Shown here piece after piece: positions 1-8,357 of a stretch of DNA of 64,000 nt. Every line of letters begins with the position of its first letter. Positions within the stretch are counted from its first letter, which is position 1. Below the pieces are notes generated by a model. That model ran no database searches and had not been told where the DNA came from. It saw only the letters and a list, made by a program, of their open reading frames with translations. The position numbers and the translations under genes are program-made. The stretch spans positions 4,092,001 to 4,156,000 of the forward strand of contig NZ_CP109994.1 in NCBI RefSeq assembly GCF_025947065.1, read 5' to 3'. Source of the stretch: Flavobacterium sp. N1736 (GTDB lineage Bacteria; Bacteroidota; Bacteroidia; Flavobacteriales; Flavobacteriaceae).

Positions 1-696
1 TGTAAAGTTGATAATATTATCTAATAAAGTGTTTTTCCCATTTTTAAGATTCACGGATGTCAGATTATTGTCATTGCATAAAAAATAGATCAAAGCTGTG
101 TTTTTAGAAAGATCTAAATTTTTCATGAGGTTGTTATTACAAATAAAATACGTTAACAATGTGTTCTTTGATACATCAATTGTTTGTAGTTGATTTGCTT
201 CAAATGTCAGTTTTATTAAAGCCGTATTTTTGGATACATTCAAACTCGTTAATTTGTTGAATCCTGTGTGAAATGTTTCGAGAGCTATGTTTTTCGAAAC
301 ATCAATAGTTGTTAATTGATTGTTGTGAGACAATAATTCTTTTAATAATACATTACTCGAAATATTAAGGGCTGTCAATTTATTAATGCTGCAGTCTAAA
401 GATGTTAAAGCAACATTTTTAGAAAGATCCACATTTGAAATTAAATTATGTGAAAAATTCAACGTTTTTAAAGATGTAAAATCCTGAATACCGGTTAAGT
501 TAGAAATATTACCGTAAGAAATGTCCAAAGTAGTCAGTGATGTAACATTTGCGGTTAAAACCTTACCATCTGCAACTCCCGAATCAATGCCAAGAGCTAT
601 TAATTTGTTCTCAAAATTAATATCCGGTATTGAAGTATATTGAGCGTAAATAGAAAAATTTGCTAATAAAAGCAACAAAAGTAGTTTTGTTCTCAT
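1..696 (-). CDS. Leucine-rich-repeat surface protein, 3' end beyond window
   Basis: The reading frame stays open from an ATG at 694-696 to the window edge, giving 232 residues with no stop. It begins with a signal peptide (MRTKLLLLLLLANFSIYAQ), followed by the cap motif SIPDINFENKLIALGIDSG and then repeats of about 21-22 residues of the type LxxLDLSKNTAL. It is a paralogue of the 1819-residue gene immediately upstream on the same strand, and its first module aligns with that protein's first module. The visible end (LKNGKNTLL) is the usual end of a module. Secretion to the cell surface by T9SS is likely by analogy, but the sorting domain would lie outside the window. The ligand is unknown. Confidence 0.85.
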   Translation of the reverse strand, partial: MRTKLLLLLLLANFSIYAQYTSIPDINFENKLIALGIDSGVADGKVLTANVTSLTTLDISYGNISNLTGIQDFTSLKTLNFSHNLISNVDLSKNVALTSLDCSINKLTALNISSNVLLKELLSHNNQLTTIDVSKNIALETFHTGFNKLTSLNVSKNTALIKLTFEANQLQTIDVSKNTLLTYFICNNNLMKNLDLSKNTALIYFLCNDNNLTSVNLKNGKNTLLDNIINFT

Positions 697-720
697 AGAT
701 TACATTTATGGTTTTGGAAG

Positions 721-773
721 TACAAGAATACGAATTACAATTGGAATTTTATTACGGAAAGACGTATTAAAAA
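721..773 (-). repeat. Upstream block shared by both LRR genes
   Basis: This block, 25 bases upstream of the partial LRR gene, is nearly identical to 6414-6466, which lies 22 bases upstream of the large LRR gene. Both begin TACAAGAATACGAATTACAA on the plus strand, and both contain TTTTATTACGGAAA and GCGTATTAAAAA or a close variant. The coding regions have diverged far more, so the block was either copied recently with the gene or is held by selection as a shared promoter or regulator site. No clean TAnnTTTG box is visible in it. Confidence 0.6.
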
Positions 774-873
774 TGTAAATATTAATAATGCCGTTGTAGT
801 ACGCCAAATTAGATAAGCTACTTAAATTTAGCGCTATAAAGTTTTTCCTGCAAAGAGATTCCAAAGAAAAAAT

Positions 874-913
874 GCATAAAAAAAATCCCATTCGCCGCGA
901 CGAATGGGATTTT
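874..913 (-). terminator. Rho-independent terminator of the large LRR gene
   Basis: A perfect 13-bp stem is formed by 882-894 and 901-913, with loop CCGCGA. On the minus strand it is followed by a run of T. It sits 20 bases after the stop codon of the large LRR gene and separates it from the next LRR gene. Confidence 0.85.
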
Positions 914-932
914 ACTGTTTACAATTTAATTG

Positions 933-3900
933 TTATTTTATGATAATTTTTTTAGCCGAAGCTGCATCCTGATTGATTAAATAGATGTAATAAACACCTT
1001 TTGACAAACCGGATAAATTGATGGTATTATTTGTATTATTTGAGTCTAAAGTAAATGTTTTTACCAGTTGCCCCAATTCATTGTAAACATTTGCTTTGTC
1101 TAAAATAATATTGTCAATGTTTACCTCTCCGTTAGTTGGATTTGGGTAAATTGTAGCTTTTGCAAAAACAGAATCATCTACACCTAATGTTTTACATGTA
1201 TTAGAATAAGTTGTCGTCGATTCCTTGATTTGTGACCAATTCGCATTCGAATAAGCTACATTATCAACCTGAATACAACTTAGAGAAGTAAGTCCTAAAA
1301 AGGTTGTGTATAAACCAGAGTCAGCTTTTTTTCCGGTATTTGATGCTACAACAAAGTTTTCATTATTTCCGTTTTGGATATTTAAATATGTTAACGGATT
1401 AAAAATAACATGAGCCAGTGTAAGTTTTTTGTTATTCGACAAATCTAATGAAGTCAACTGATTTGATGAAGCGCTTAAATGCAGCAATTCCGGATTATTT
1501 TTTAGATCCAGCGCTTTTATTTGATTATTATAGCAATAAAGATCTTCCAGTTTGCTGTTATTAGAAACATTTAGCTCAGCTATATTATTTAATGAACATT
1601 CCAGCGCTATTAAATTTGGAAGGTTTGAAACATCAATTGTTGTTAAATTGTTACTTCCGCAAAAAAGTATTTCAATAGCAGGATTTGCCGAAAGATTAAT
1701 ACTGCTAAGTAAATTTCTGTCTGCGGCTATTATATGCAGGTTTTTATTTTGAGATAAATCGATTGTTTTAATCTGATTTAAACTAAAAGTTAGATTATAT
1801 AAGTCCTTATTCGAACTAACGTCTAAACTTGTTAATTGATTATCATGTAGCGACAATTTAGTCAGTAACTTGTTTTTACTAACATCAATGGTACTTATTT
1901 TATTAAAATTACAGTCTAAATACGTTAAGGCAGTAAATTTTTCAATACCGGTTAAGTTTGTAATATTACTATTAGAGAGATCAAGATAAGTAACTTTGCT
2001 AATATTTGAAGTTACAATTTTTCCATTTAATCCGTCCGTATCAATACCTAATGAAATTAATTTTTGTTCAAAATTACTATCAGGAATTAACGTATAATTA
2101 ATGCAGTCTAAGGTATAAGACGCCGTGCTGTCTTTAAGGTCTAACCATTTTTGATTGGCATAAATTTCATCATCGACAATAATACAAGTTAAATTAGAAT
2201 TCTTTACAAATGTAGAATTCAGATTTAAATTTTTATTGTTGCCATTTTTTAAATTCAAACTAACCAGATTATTACTGCTGCAATTGATAAAAGTTAATGC
2301 TTTATTTTTAGAAAGATCTAAAGAAGATATATAGCCTGAATTACAGTCTAATGAAATTAGAGCGGTATTTGCTGTAAGATCTAATTGATTTAAACCAAAA
2401 TTGGTATTAATTACCAGCGATGTCAATTTTGTATTTTTAGAAAGATCAACAGTGCTGAATTTATTTGACGAGCAATTCAAAGATTCTAAATTTATAAAGC
2501 TCTGAATACCGGTTAAATCAGAAATAGAGCCGGAAGAAACATTTAATGATGTCACCGTATTTATACTCGAAGTAAGGACTTTTCCATTTACTCCATCAGT
2601 ATCAATTCCTAAATCAATAAGTTTTTTCTCGAAATTACTATCAGGAATTAATGTGTAAACTGCCTGACACGGAGTTGTACTGTAAACAGCGATATTATCC
2701 TTACTTTTCCAGTTATAACTAGCAAACGAGGCGTTATCAACAAGAATACAAGTTAAATTTGGGTTTAACGTAAAATTAGTATCGTATAATGCAGTGTTGT
2801 TTCCGTTTTTTAAATTCAGACTTTCAAGCTGATTAGCATTACAATACAAAGTACCGAGCTCTTTGTTTTTAGTGAAATCAAGATTTTTTAATTGATTATG
2901 ATCGCAACGTAACACGTTCATAGCTGTATTGGCAGAAAGATCCAGATTTGTTAATTGATTATTTCCGCAAATCAGTTCGTTTAATAAAGTATTTTTTGAA
3001 AGATCCAGATTTGTCAATTGATTTTTTCCACAGTAAAGAGAAGCTAATAACAGGTTTTTAGATACATCAAGAGTTGTAAGTTTATTGTCTTCACAGTTTA
3101 AAACCTCCAGGCTTTTAAAGTCTTCTATACCCGTTAAATCTGAAATAGAACTTGAAATAATAAATAATTGAGAAATTGAAGCAATACTTTTAGTCAGTAC
3201 TTTTCCATTTTTTCCATCAGTGTCAATTTCATATTCGATAAGTTTATCTTCAAAATTAGAATCAGGAATCAAGGTAAAACCAGTGTCACAAAAAGTATCA
3301 GAATAAGTTGCTTCTTTATCTTTTTTCCATGTGATATAATTAGCAGTTGCTACAGCTGCATTATCAACCAAAATACAAAACAGGTTAGGATTGTACCCAA
3401 ATGAAGCTCTTATTATTTTATTATTGTTTCCGTTTTTTGCATTTACATATTCAAGATTATTTGTACTGCATTCAAAAATGGTCAATGCAGTATTTTTAGA
3501 AGCATCCAGGCTTTTTAATTTATTATCGGTACAGGACAATTGTTTCAACTCAAGATTACCGGAAACATCTAAAGTTGCTATTTTGTTATAATTACAAAGA
3601 AACCATGTTAACGTTATGTTTTTCGAAATATCGAGATTCGTTAATTGATTTGTAGAGCAATTTAAATTTATCAAAGCCGTATTTTGACCAACATCTAAAG
3701 TCGCTAATTGATTTTGAGAACAATCTAAATAAGTCAATGCCTTATTTTTTGACACATTTAAACTTGTTAGTTTATTTCTGTCGCAAGATAAGGTCGTTAA
3801 AGCCGTATTTGATGAAAAATCAAGATTTGTAAAAGAATTAGAATAACAGGTTAATTTTGTTAAAGCAGTATTTTTAGAAAGATCCAGAGCTGTCAGTTTG

Positions 3901-6392
3901 TTCGATGGAATGAGCAATTCTGTTAAATTGGTGTTTTTTGACAAATCTATCGTTGTCATGATATTACTGCTACAATTTAAAACATTCAAATCTTTAAAAC
4001 TTTGAATTCCTGTTAAATCAGATATTAAACTGCTCGCCACATTTAAAGAAGTTACGCCTAAAACGCTTGATATAGCGACCTGACCATTTTTACCATCTTT
4101 ATCAATACCCAATTGAATTAATTTATCTTCAAAATAAGAATCCGGAATTAAAACAGAACAAGTAACTTCATTATAGCTTGCGATATTCTCTTTTGAATCT
4201 GCCCAATTTATATTAGAATAAGAAGCATTGTCTACTACAATACAAGTCAGTTTTGGGTTGTTTTTAAAATCCGGTTCAATCAGAAGATTGTTTTTACCAT
4301 TTTTCAAATTCAGGTATTCAAGTTTATTTCTGTTACAGTTTAAATCGACTAGAGTAGTGGTTTTAGAAAAATCCAATACCGCAAATTGATTGCCCCCACA
4401 GTCTAAAGTTTTTAAAACTGTGTTTTTAGAAATATCTAATGTTTTTAATTGATTTCCATTAAAATTAAAACTAAGCAGTTTTGTGTTTTTAGAAACATTA
4501 ATGTTCAAAAGCTGATTGCTGGCACAATTGAAATTGATAACATTGATATTCTGCGAAACATCTATAGAAGTTAAATTATTATTGCTGCAGATTAAATCTG
4601 TTAACAAAGTGTTTTTAGAAAGATTTAAAAAAATCAAATCATTTTTATCACAGTCTAAATAAGTCAGGTCATAATTTTGAGAAAGATCTAAAATACTTAT
4701 GCTGTTTTCAAAACATATTAACGTTTTCAAAGAAGTAAAATTTTCAATACCCTTTAAATCGCTAATTGAACTTGCAGATACATCCAGCGTTGTTATCGTA
4801 CTAATATTTGCAGTTAACACCTTTCCGTCAATACTGCCGGAATCAATGCCAAGAGCAATTAATTTAGTTTCGAATTTAACATCTGGAATTAAAGTATAAA
4901 GATCGCAAGTAGAGTGATTAAAGCTTGCTGAAGCATCTTTTTTAGTTGCCCAGTTTGTATCAGAATACGATTTATTATCTACCAGAATACAGCTTAACGA
5001 TGGATTTGTTCTTAAATCAATAGTTTTTAAAATACTATTGTTGTTATTTTTTAAATTCAAACCCGTCAGACTATTATTGGAACAGTTTAAACTTTTTAAA
5101 GAAGAATTCAGGCTGAAATCTAATTGAGTTATTTTATTAGAAGCACTTGAAAAATTAACCAATGCTAAATTTTTTGATGTATCAAGTCCTGTCAGTAGGT
5201 TAGAATCGACTTTTAAATCAGTCAGCGCAATATTATTTGTAACATTCAGATTTGTCAACTTATTTGATGATGCATCTATATTAAACAATTTTAGATTTTT
5301 AGAAACATCTAAATTTGTCAGCTGATTAGAGGAACAATATAAAACTTGTAAATCGGCAAAATCTTCAATTCCCGTTAAGTCTGCAATAGAACTAGACGCA
5401 ATACTAAGTGATCCAACTCTTGAAATACTAAACGTTAAAACTTTTCCGTTTTTTCCGTCCTTATCAATGCCGTCAGCAATTAATTTATTTTCAAAATTTG
5501 AGTCAGGAATCGCGGTATAACCATAACAATTTGTACTAAAAACAGATGTTGCTTCTTTTAAACTTAGCCAATAACGATTAGAATAGATTGGATCGTCGAC
5601 CTGAACGCATGAAAGACCATAATTTCGTCTAATATCAAAAACAGTAAAATTGACATTATTGCCATTTTTTAAGTTTAAAGAAGTCAGAGAAGACACATCA
5701 TTACACTTGAATGCCGTTAATTTTGGGCAATAAGAAATATCGATACTTTTAATTCCTGAACCTGAACAATCTAAATTAAGTAACTCCTTATTTTTAGAAA
5801 GATCTAATACCGTTAATGTTGGATTCGAGCAGATTAGACTTTTCAATGCCGTATTGCTAGTTACATCTAAACTTGTTATTGGGCAATATGAACTGTAAAC
5901 ATCGGTTAACAATACATTTTTAGAAATATCTATACTTGTAATTTTATTAGCGCCAAAATAAAAGGTTTTTAAGGCAGTATTGCTGGTGACATCTAAACTA
6001 ACTAATTCACTTTTTTGAAGATCTAACGAATTTAAGTTAGTATTCTTTGAAAGATCAATTGTAGTTAACTTACTGGAAGAAACAGACAAAGAAGTCAAAG
6101 CTGTTAATTTTGTAATATCTAATGTTGTAATGTTGTTTTCGCCACAACTAAGCGTTACTAAACTAACAAAGTCCTGAATACCTGTTAAATCCGTAATGGA
6201 ACTATTATGTACATCTAAAACTGTTAATTTAGAAATTTTAGAGGTAAGAACTCTACCGTCAGTAACACCAGAATCAATACCGGAAGCGATTAATTTTTTC
6301 TCAAAATTAATATCAGGAATTAAAGTGTATTGGGCGTAAATAGAAAAATTGGTTAAGAATAGAAATAAAAATAAGAGTAAAGTTTTTTTCAT
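933..6392 (-). CDS. Giant seven-module leucine-rich-repeat protein with T9SS sorting domain
   Basis: The protein has 1819 residues. A signal peptide (residues 1-21, ending SIYAQ) is followed by seven modules starting near residues 22, 291, 498, 746, 1037, 1245 and 1432. Each module opens with a cap of the form LIPDSNFExKLI, GID, GKVLT, continues with 21-22-residue repeats (LTxLDLSKNTAL, LxCxxNQL), and closes with LKNGNN, NPxLxCIxVDN and a final Cys. Residues from about 1737 form a type A T9SS sorting domain (IYPNPTNGEVNID, ending KKIIIK). The protein should be exported by Sec and then T9SS to the surface or medium, where LRR solenoids usually bind proteins or glycans. No catalytic domain is visible. 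It is a tandem paralogue of the partial gene at 1-696. Confidence 0.92.
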   Translation of the reverse strand: MKKTLLLFLFLFLTNFSIYAQYTLIPDINFEKKLIASGIDSGVTDGRVLTSKISKLTVLDVHNSSITDLTGIQDFVSLVTLSCGENNITTLDITKLTALTSLSVSSSKLTTIDLSKNTNLNSLDLQKSELVSLDVTSNTALKTFYFGANKITSIDISKNVLLTDVYSSYCPITSLDVTSNTALKSLICSNPTLTVLDLSKNKELLNLDCSGSGIKSIDISYCPKLTAFKCNDVSSLTSLNLKNGNNVNFTVFDIRRNYGLSCVQVDDPIYSNRYWLSLKEATSVFSTNCYGYTAIPDSNFENKLIADGIDKDGKNGKVLTFSISRVGSLSIASSSIADLTGIEDFADLQVLYCSSNQLTNLDVSKNLKLFNIDASSNKLTNLNVTNNIALTDLKVDSNLLTGLDTSKNLALVNFSSASNKITQLDFSLNSSLKSLNCSNNSLTGLNLKNNNNSILKTIDLRTNPSLSCILVDNKSYSDTNWATKKDASASFNHSTCDLYTLIPDVKFETKLIALGIDSGSIDGKVLTANISTITTLDVSASSISDLKGIENFTSLKTLICFENSISILDLSQNYDLTYLDCDKNDLIFLNLSKNTLLTDLICSNNNLTSIDVSQNINVINFNCASNQLLNINVSKNTKLLSFNFNGNQLKTLDISKNTVLKTLDCGGNQFAVLDFSKTTTLVDLNCNRNKLEYLNLKNGKNNLLIEPDFKNNPKLTCIVVDNASYSNINWADSKENIASYNEVTCSVLIPDSYFEDKLIQLGIDKDGKNGQVAISSVLGVTSLNVASSLISDLTGIQSFKDLNVLNCSSNIMTTIDLSKNTNLTELLIPSNKLTALDLSKNTALTKLTCYSNSFTNLDFSSNTALTTLSCDRNKLTSLNVSKNKALTYLDCSQNQLATLDVGQNTALINLNCSTNQLTNLDISKNITLTWFLCNYNKIATLDVSGNLELKQLSCTDNKLKSLDASKNTALTIFECSTNNLEYVNAKNGNNNKIIRASFGYNPNLFCILVDNAAVATANYITWKKDKEATYSDTFCDTGFTLIPDSNFEDKLIEYEIDTDGKNGKVLTKSIASISQLFIISSSISDLTGIEDFKSLEVLNCEDNKLTTLDVSKNLLLASLYCGKNQLTNLDLSKNTLLNELICGNNQLTNLDLSANTAMNVLRCDHNQLKNLDFTKNKELGTLYCNANQLESLNLKNGNNTALYDTNFTLNPNLTCILVDNASFASYNWKSKDNIAVYSTTPCQAVYTLIPDSNFEKKLIDLGIDTDGVNGKVLTSSINTVTSLNVSSGSISDLTGIQSFINLESLNCSSNKFSTVDLSKNTKLTSLVINTNFGLNQLDLTANTALISLDCNSGYISSLDLSKNKALTFINCSSNNLVSLNLKNGNNKNLNLNSTFVKNSNLTCIIVDDEIYANQKWLDLKDSTASYTLDCINYTLIPDSNFEQKLISLGIDTDGLNGKIVTSNISKVTYLDLSNSNITNLTGIEKFTALTYLDCNFNKISTIDVSKNKLLTKLSLHDNQLTSLDVSSNKDLYNLTFSLNQIKTIDLSQNKNLHIIAADRNLLSSINLSANPAIEILFCGSNNLTTIDVSNLPNLIALECSLNNIAELNVSNNSKLEDLYCYNNQIKALDLKNNPELLHLSASSNQLTSLDLSNNKKLTLAHVIFNPLTYLNIQNGNNENFVVASNTGKKADSGLYTTFLGLTSLSCIQVDNVAYSNANWSQIKESTTTYSNTCKTLGVDDSVFAKATIYPNPTNGEVNIDNIILDKANVYNELGQLVKTFTLDSNNTNNTINLSGLSKGVYYIYLINQDAASAKKIIIK

Positions 6393-6660
6393 AAATCAGG
6401 TTTAGGTTTGCTACTACAAGAATACGAATTACAATTGAAGTTTTATTACGGAAAGGCGTATTAAAAAGGCTTTTCGTTTAATCTTAATATTAATTCAAAA
6501 AACCACAAAAATCAGTTTGTAAATAAAAGCTTTCTTTTACCGATAAAAATGCCTTAAATTGCCGCATTTAAATCATAACACAGTGTTAATCGTTAGTTTT
6601 TTGTAACAAAAAAGTATAATTTAGACCCATCTTTTAACTTTACATTTATAATATAGATAC
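6393..6660. promoter_or_regulatory. Divergent intergenic region between LRR gene and S8 peptidase
   Basis: This 268-base spacer carries the 5' signals for the LRR gene (minus) and the S8 peptidase (plus). The block at 6414-6466 is the copy of 721-773. On the plus side, TAACTTTA at 6635-6642 is one base off the TAnnTTTG -7 box, but no TTG lies at the usual distance, so the start of transcription is not settled. No further gene is visible. Confidence 0.45.
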
Positions 6661-8295
6661 ATGAGTCATATAAAACCTCTCAAATTATCTGCTTTTGCAT
6701 TACTTGTACTTGCAGGCTGTAGTGTTAGTTTGCAAGCACAAACATCTACTACCAAACAAATAATTACAGCTCCTTTAACAGTTGTTAAAAAAGCACCTCT
6801 TAGCGAAAATGAACTAAAAAGATGGAGTCATCTTGACCTGATCAAAGATTCAATTCCGGGAATGAGCGTTGACAGGGCTTACGCCGAATTACTGCAAGGA
6901 AAAACAGGTAAAAAAGTAATTGTAGGTATTGTTGATTCCGGTGTTGATATCGAGCATGAAGATTTGAAAGGAATGATCTGGACAAATCCTAAAGAAATTG
7001 CAGGTAACGGAATCGATGACGATAAAAATGGTTTTATTGATGATGTTCACGGATGGAATTTTCTTGGAAACGCCGTAGGTGAAAATCTTGAAATGACCCG
7101 TATCATCAAAAAGAAAGATGACGGTTCTGCCGAATATAAAGAAGCTTTAGCGCAGTATACAAAAAAATATGAAGACGCTTTACAAGGTAAAGAAAGAATT
7201 GATTATTTATTGAACGCACATAAAACAGTAAAGGCAACTTTAAATAAAGACAAGTATACGATTGAAGACTTAAAATCTATTACTTCAACAGATCCAAACG
7301 TTGTAGATAGTAAAGATTTAATGATAAAAATTCTTACCAACGCAGGTCCAACATTTGATCCTGAGGCGGAATTTGAAGATTACAGAGAATATATTTACGA
7401 TCAGTTAAACTACAACTTAAACAAAGAATTTGACGGAAGAAAAGTCGTAGGAGATAATCCGGAAGACATTAAAAACAATCATTACGGAAATAATATAGTT
7501 TTTGGTCCGGATAAAGAAAAAGCACTTCACGGAACTCACGTTGCCGGAATTATTGCACAAGTTCGTGGTAATAATTTAGGTGGAGACGGAGTTGCCAATA
7601 ATGTTGAAATTTTAACTGTTAGAGCCGTTCCGGACGGAGACGAATATGATAAAGATATTGCTTTGGCAATTCGCTATGCAGTTGATAATGGAGCAAAAGT
7701 AATCAACGGAAGTTTCGGAAAAAGTTTTTCTCCACACAAACAATGGGTTTATGACGCCATAAAATATGCTGCTAAAAAAGATGTTTTAATAGTTCACGCA
7801 GCAGGAAATGACGGTTATAATATTGATGAAACAAAAAACATCAATTATCCAAACGACGCTGAAGATAACATCAAAGAATTTGCTGATAACGTGCTTACAA
7901 TTGGTGCCATTAATAAATCATACGGACCAAATGTAGTAGCTGAATTTTCAAATTTCGGAAAAATAAATGTTGACGTTTTTGCTCCGGGAGAAGAAATCTA
8001 TGCAACAGTTCCAAACAATAAATACAAATATTTACAAGGAACCTCAATGGCGTCTCCAAATGCAGCAGGAGTTGCAGCGTTGATTCGTTCTTATTATCCA
8101 AAATTAAAAGCATCACAAGTAAAACACATTTTAATGGATTCAGGAGTGGCACTTCCAGCAATGGTAGTTTTGGGCGAAAATCCAGATCCGGCTCAGGAAC
8201 CAACACCGGTTTCATCTGCTGAATCATCAAAAACAGCTAAAATGGTAAACGCTTACAACGCTTTATTGATGGCAGAAAAAATGTCTAAAAAATAA
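6661..8295 (+). CDS. Subtilisin-like S8 serine peptidase, lipoprotein
   Basis: The protein has 544 residues. The N-terminus has a lipoprotein signal with lipobox LAGC (Cys20), so it is probably anchored in the outer or inner membrane facing the periplasm or surface. The catalytic triad is clear: Asp92 in VGIVDSGVDIEHEDL, His290 in HGTHVAGIIA and Ser462 in GTSMASPNAAGVAALI. The Asp-His spacing of about 200 residues is much longer than in classical subtilisins. The insert is charged and holds NGIDDDKNGFIDD, which looks like a calcium loop. There is no propeptide domain of obvious type and no T9SS tail. It is followed by its own terminator and then an M1 peptidase. The substrate is unknown, and general protein turnover is likely. 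Confidence 0.92.
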   Translation: MSHIKPLKLSAFALLVLAGCSVSLQAQTSTTKQIITAPLTVVKKAPLSENELKRWSHLDLIKDSIPGMSVDRAYAELLQGKTGKKVIVGIVDSGVDIEHEDLKGMIWTNPKEIAGNGIDDDKNGFIDDVHGWNFLGNAVGENLEMTRIIKKKDDGSAEYKEALAQYTKKYEDALQGKERIDYLLNAHKTVKATLNKDKYTIEDLKSITSTDPNVVDSKDLMIKILTNAGPTFDPEAEFEDYREYIYDQLNYNLNKEFDGRKVVGDNPEDIKNNHYGNNIVFGPDKEKALHGTHVAGIIAQVRGNNLGGDGVANNVEILTVRAVPDGDEYDKDIALAIRYAVDNGAKVINGSFGKSFSPHKQWVYDAIKYAAKKDVLIVHAAGNDGYNIDETKNINYPNDAEDNIKEFADNVLTIGAINKSYGPNVVAEFSNFGKINVDVFAPGEEIYATVPNNKYKYLQGTSMASPNAAGVAALIRSYYPKLKASQVKHILMDSGVALPAMVVLGENPDPAQEPTPVSSAESSKTAKMVNAYNALLMAEKMSKK

Positions 8296-8315
8296 AAAAC
8301 ATACAGTACTAATCC

Positions 8316-8347
8316 AATGGAAGAGTGTAAACTCTTCCATTTTTTAT
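8316..8347 (+). terminator. Terminator after S8 peptidase
   Basis: An 11-bp perfect stem is formed by AATGGAAGAGT at 8316-8326 and its complement at 8331-8341, with a 4-base loop, running into a T tract. It lies between the S8 peptidase and the M1 peptidase, so the two are probably separate transcripts or attenuated readthrough. Confidence 0.8.
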
Positions 8348-8357
8348 TATAACAACT

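Noticed and set aside
188..696. The left LRR gene as a pseudogene fragment
   Set aside because: Its frame is open from a good signal peptide to the window edge without stops. It is cut only by the window.
1552..4899. Plus-strand frames of about 66 residues opposite the LRR gene
   Set aside because: They recur at the same place in successive LRR modules and are mirror images of the repeat coding strand. The minus-strand frame has a signal peptide, a repeat pattern and a sorting domain.
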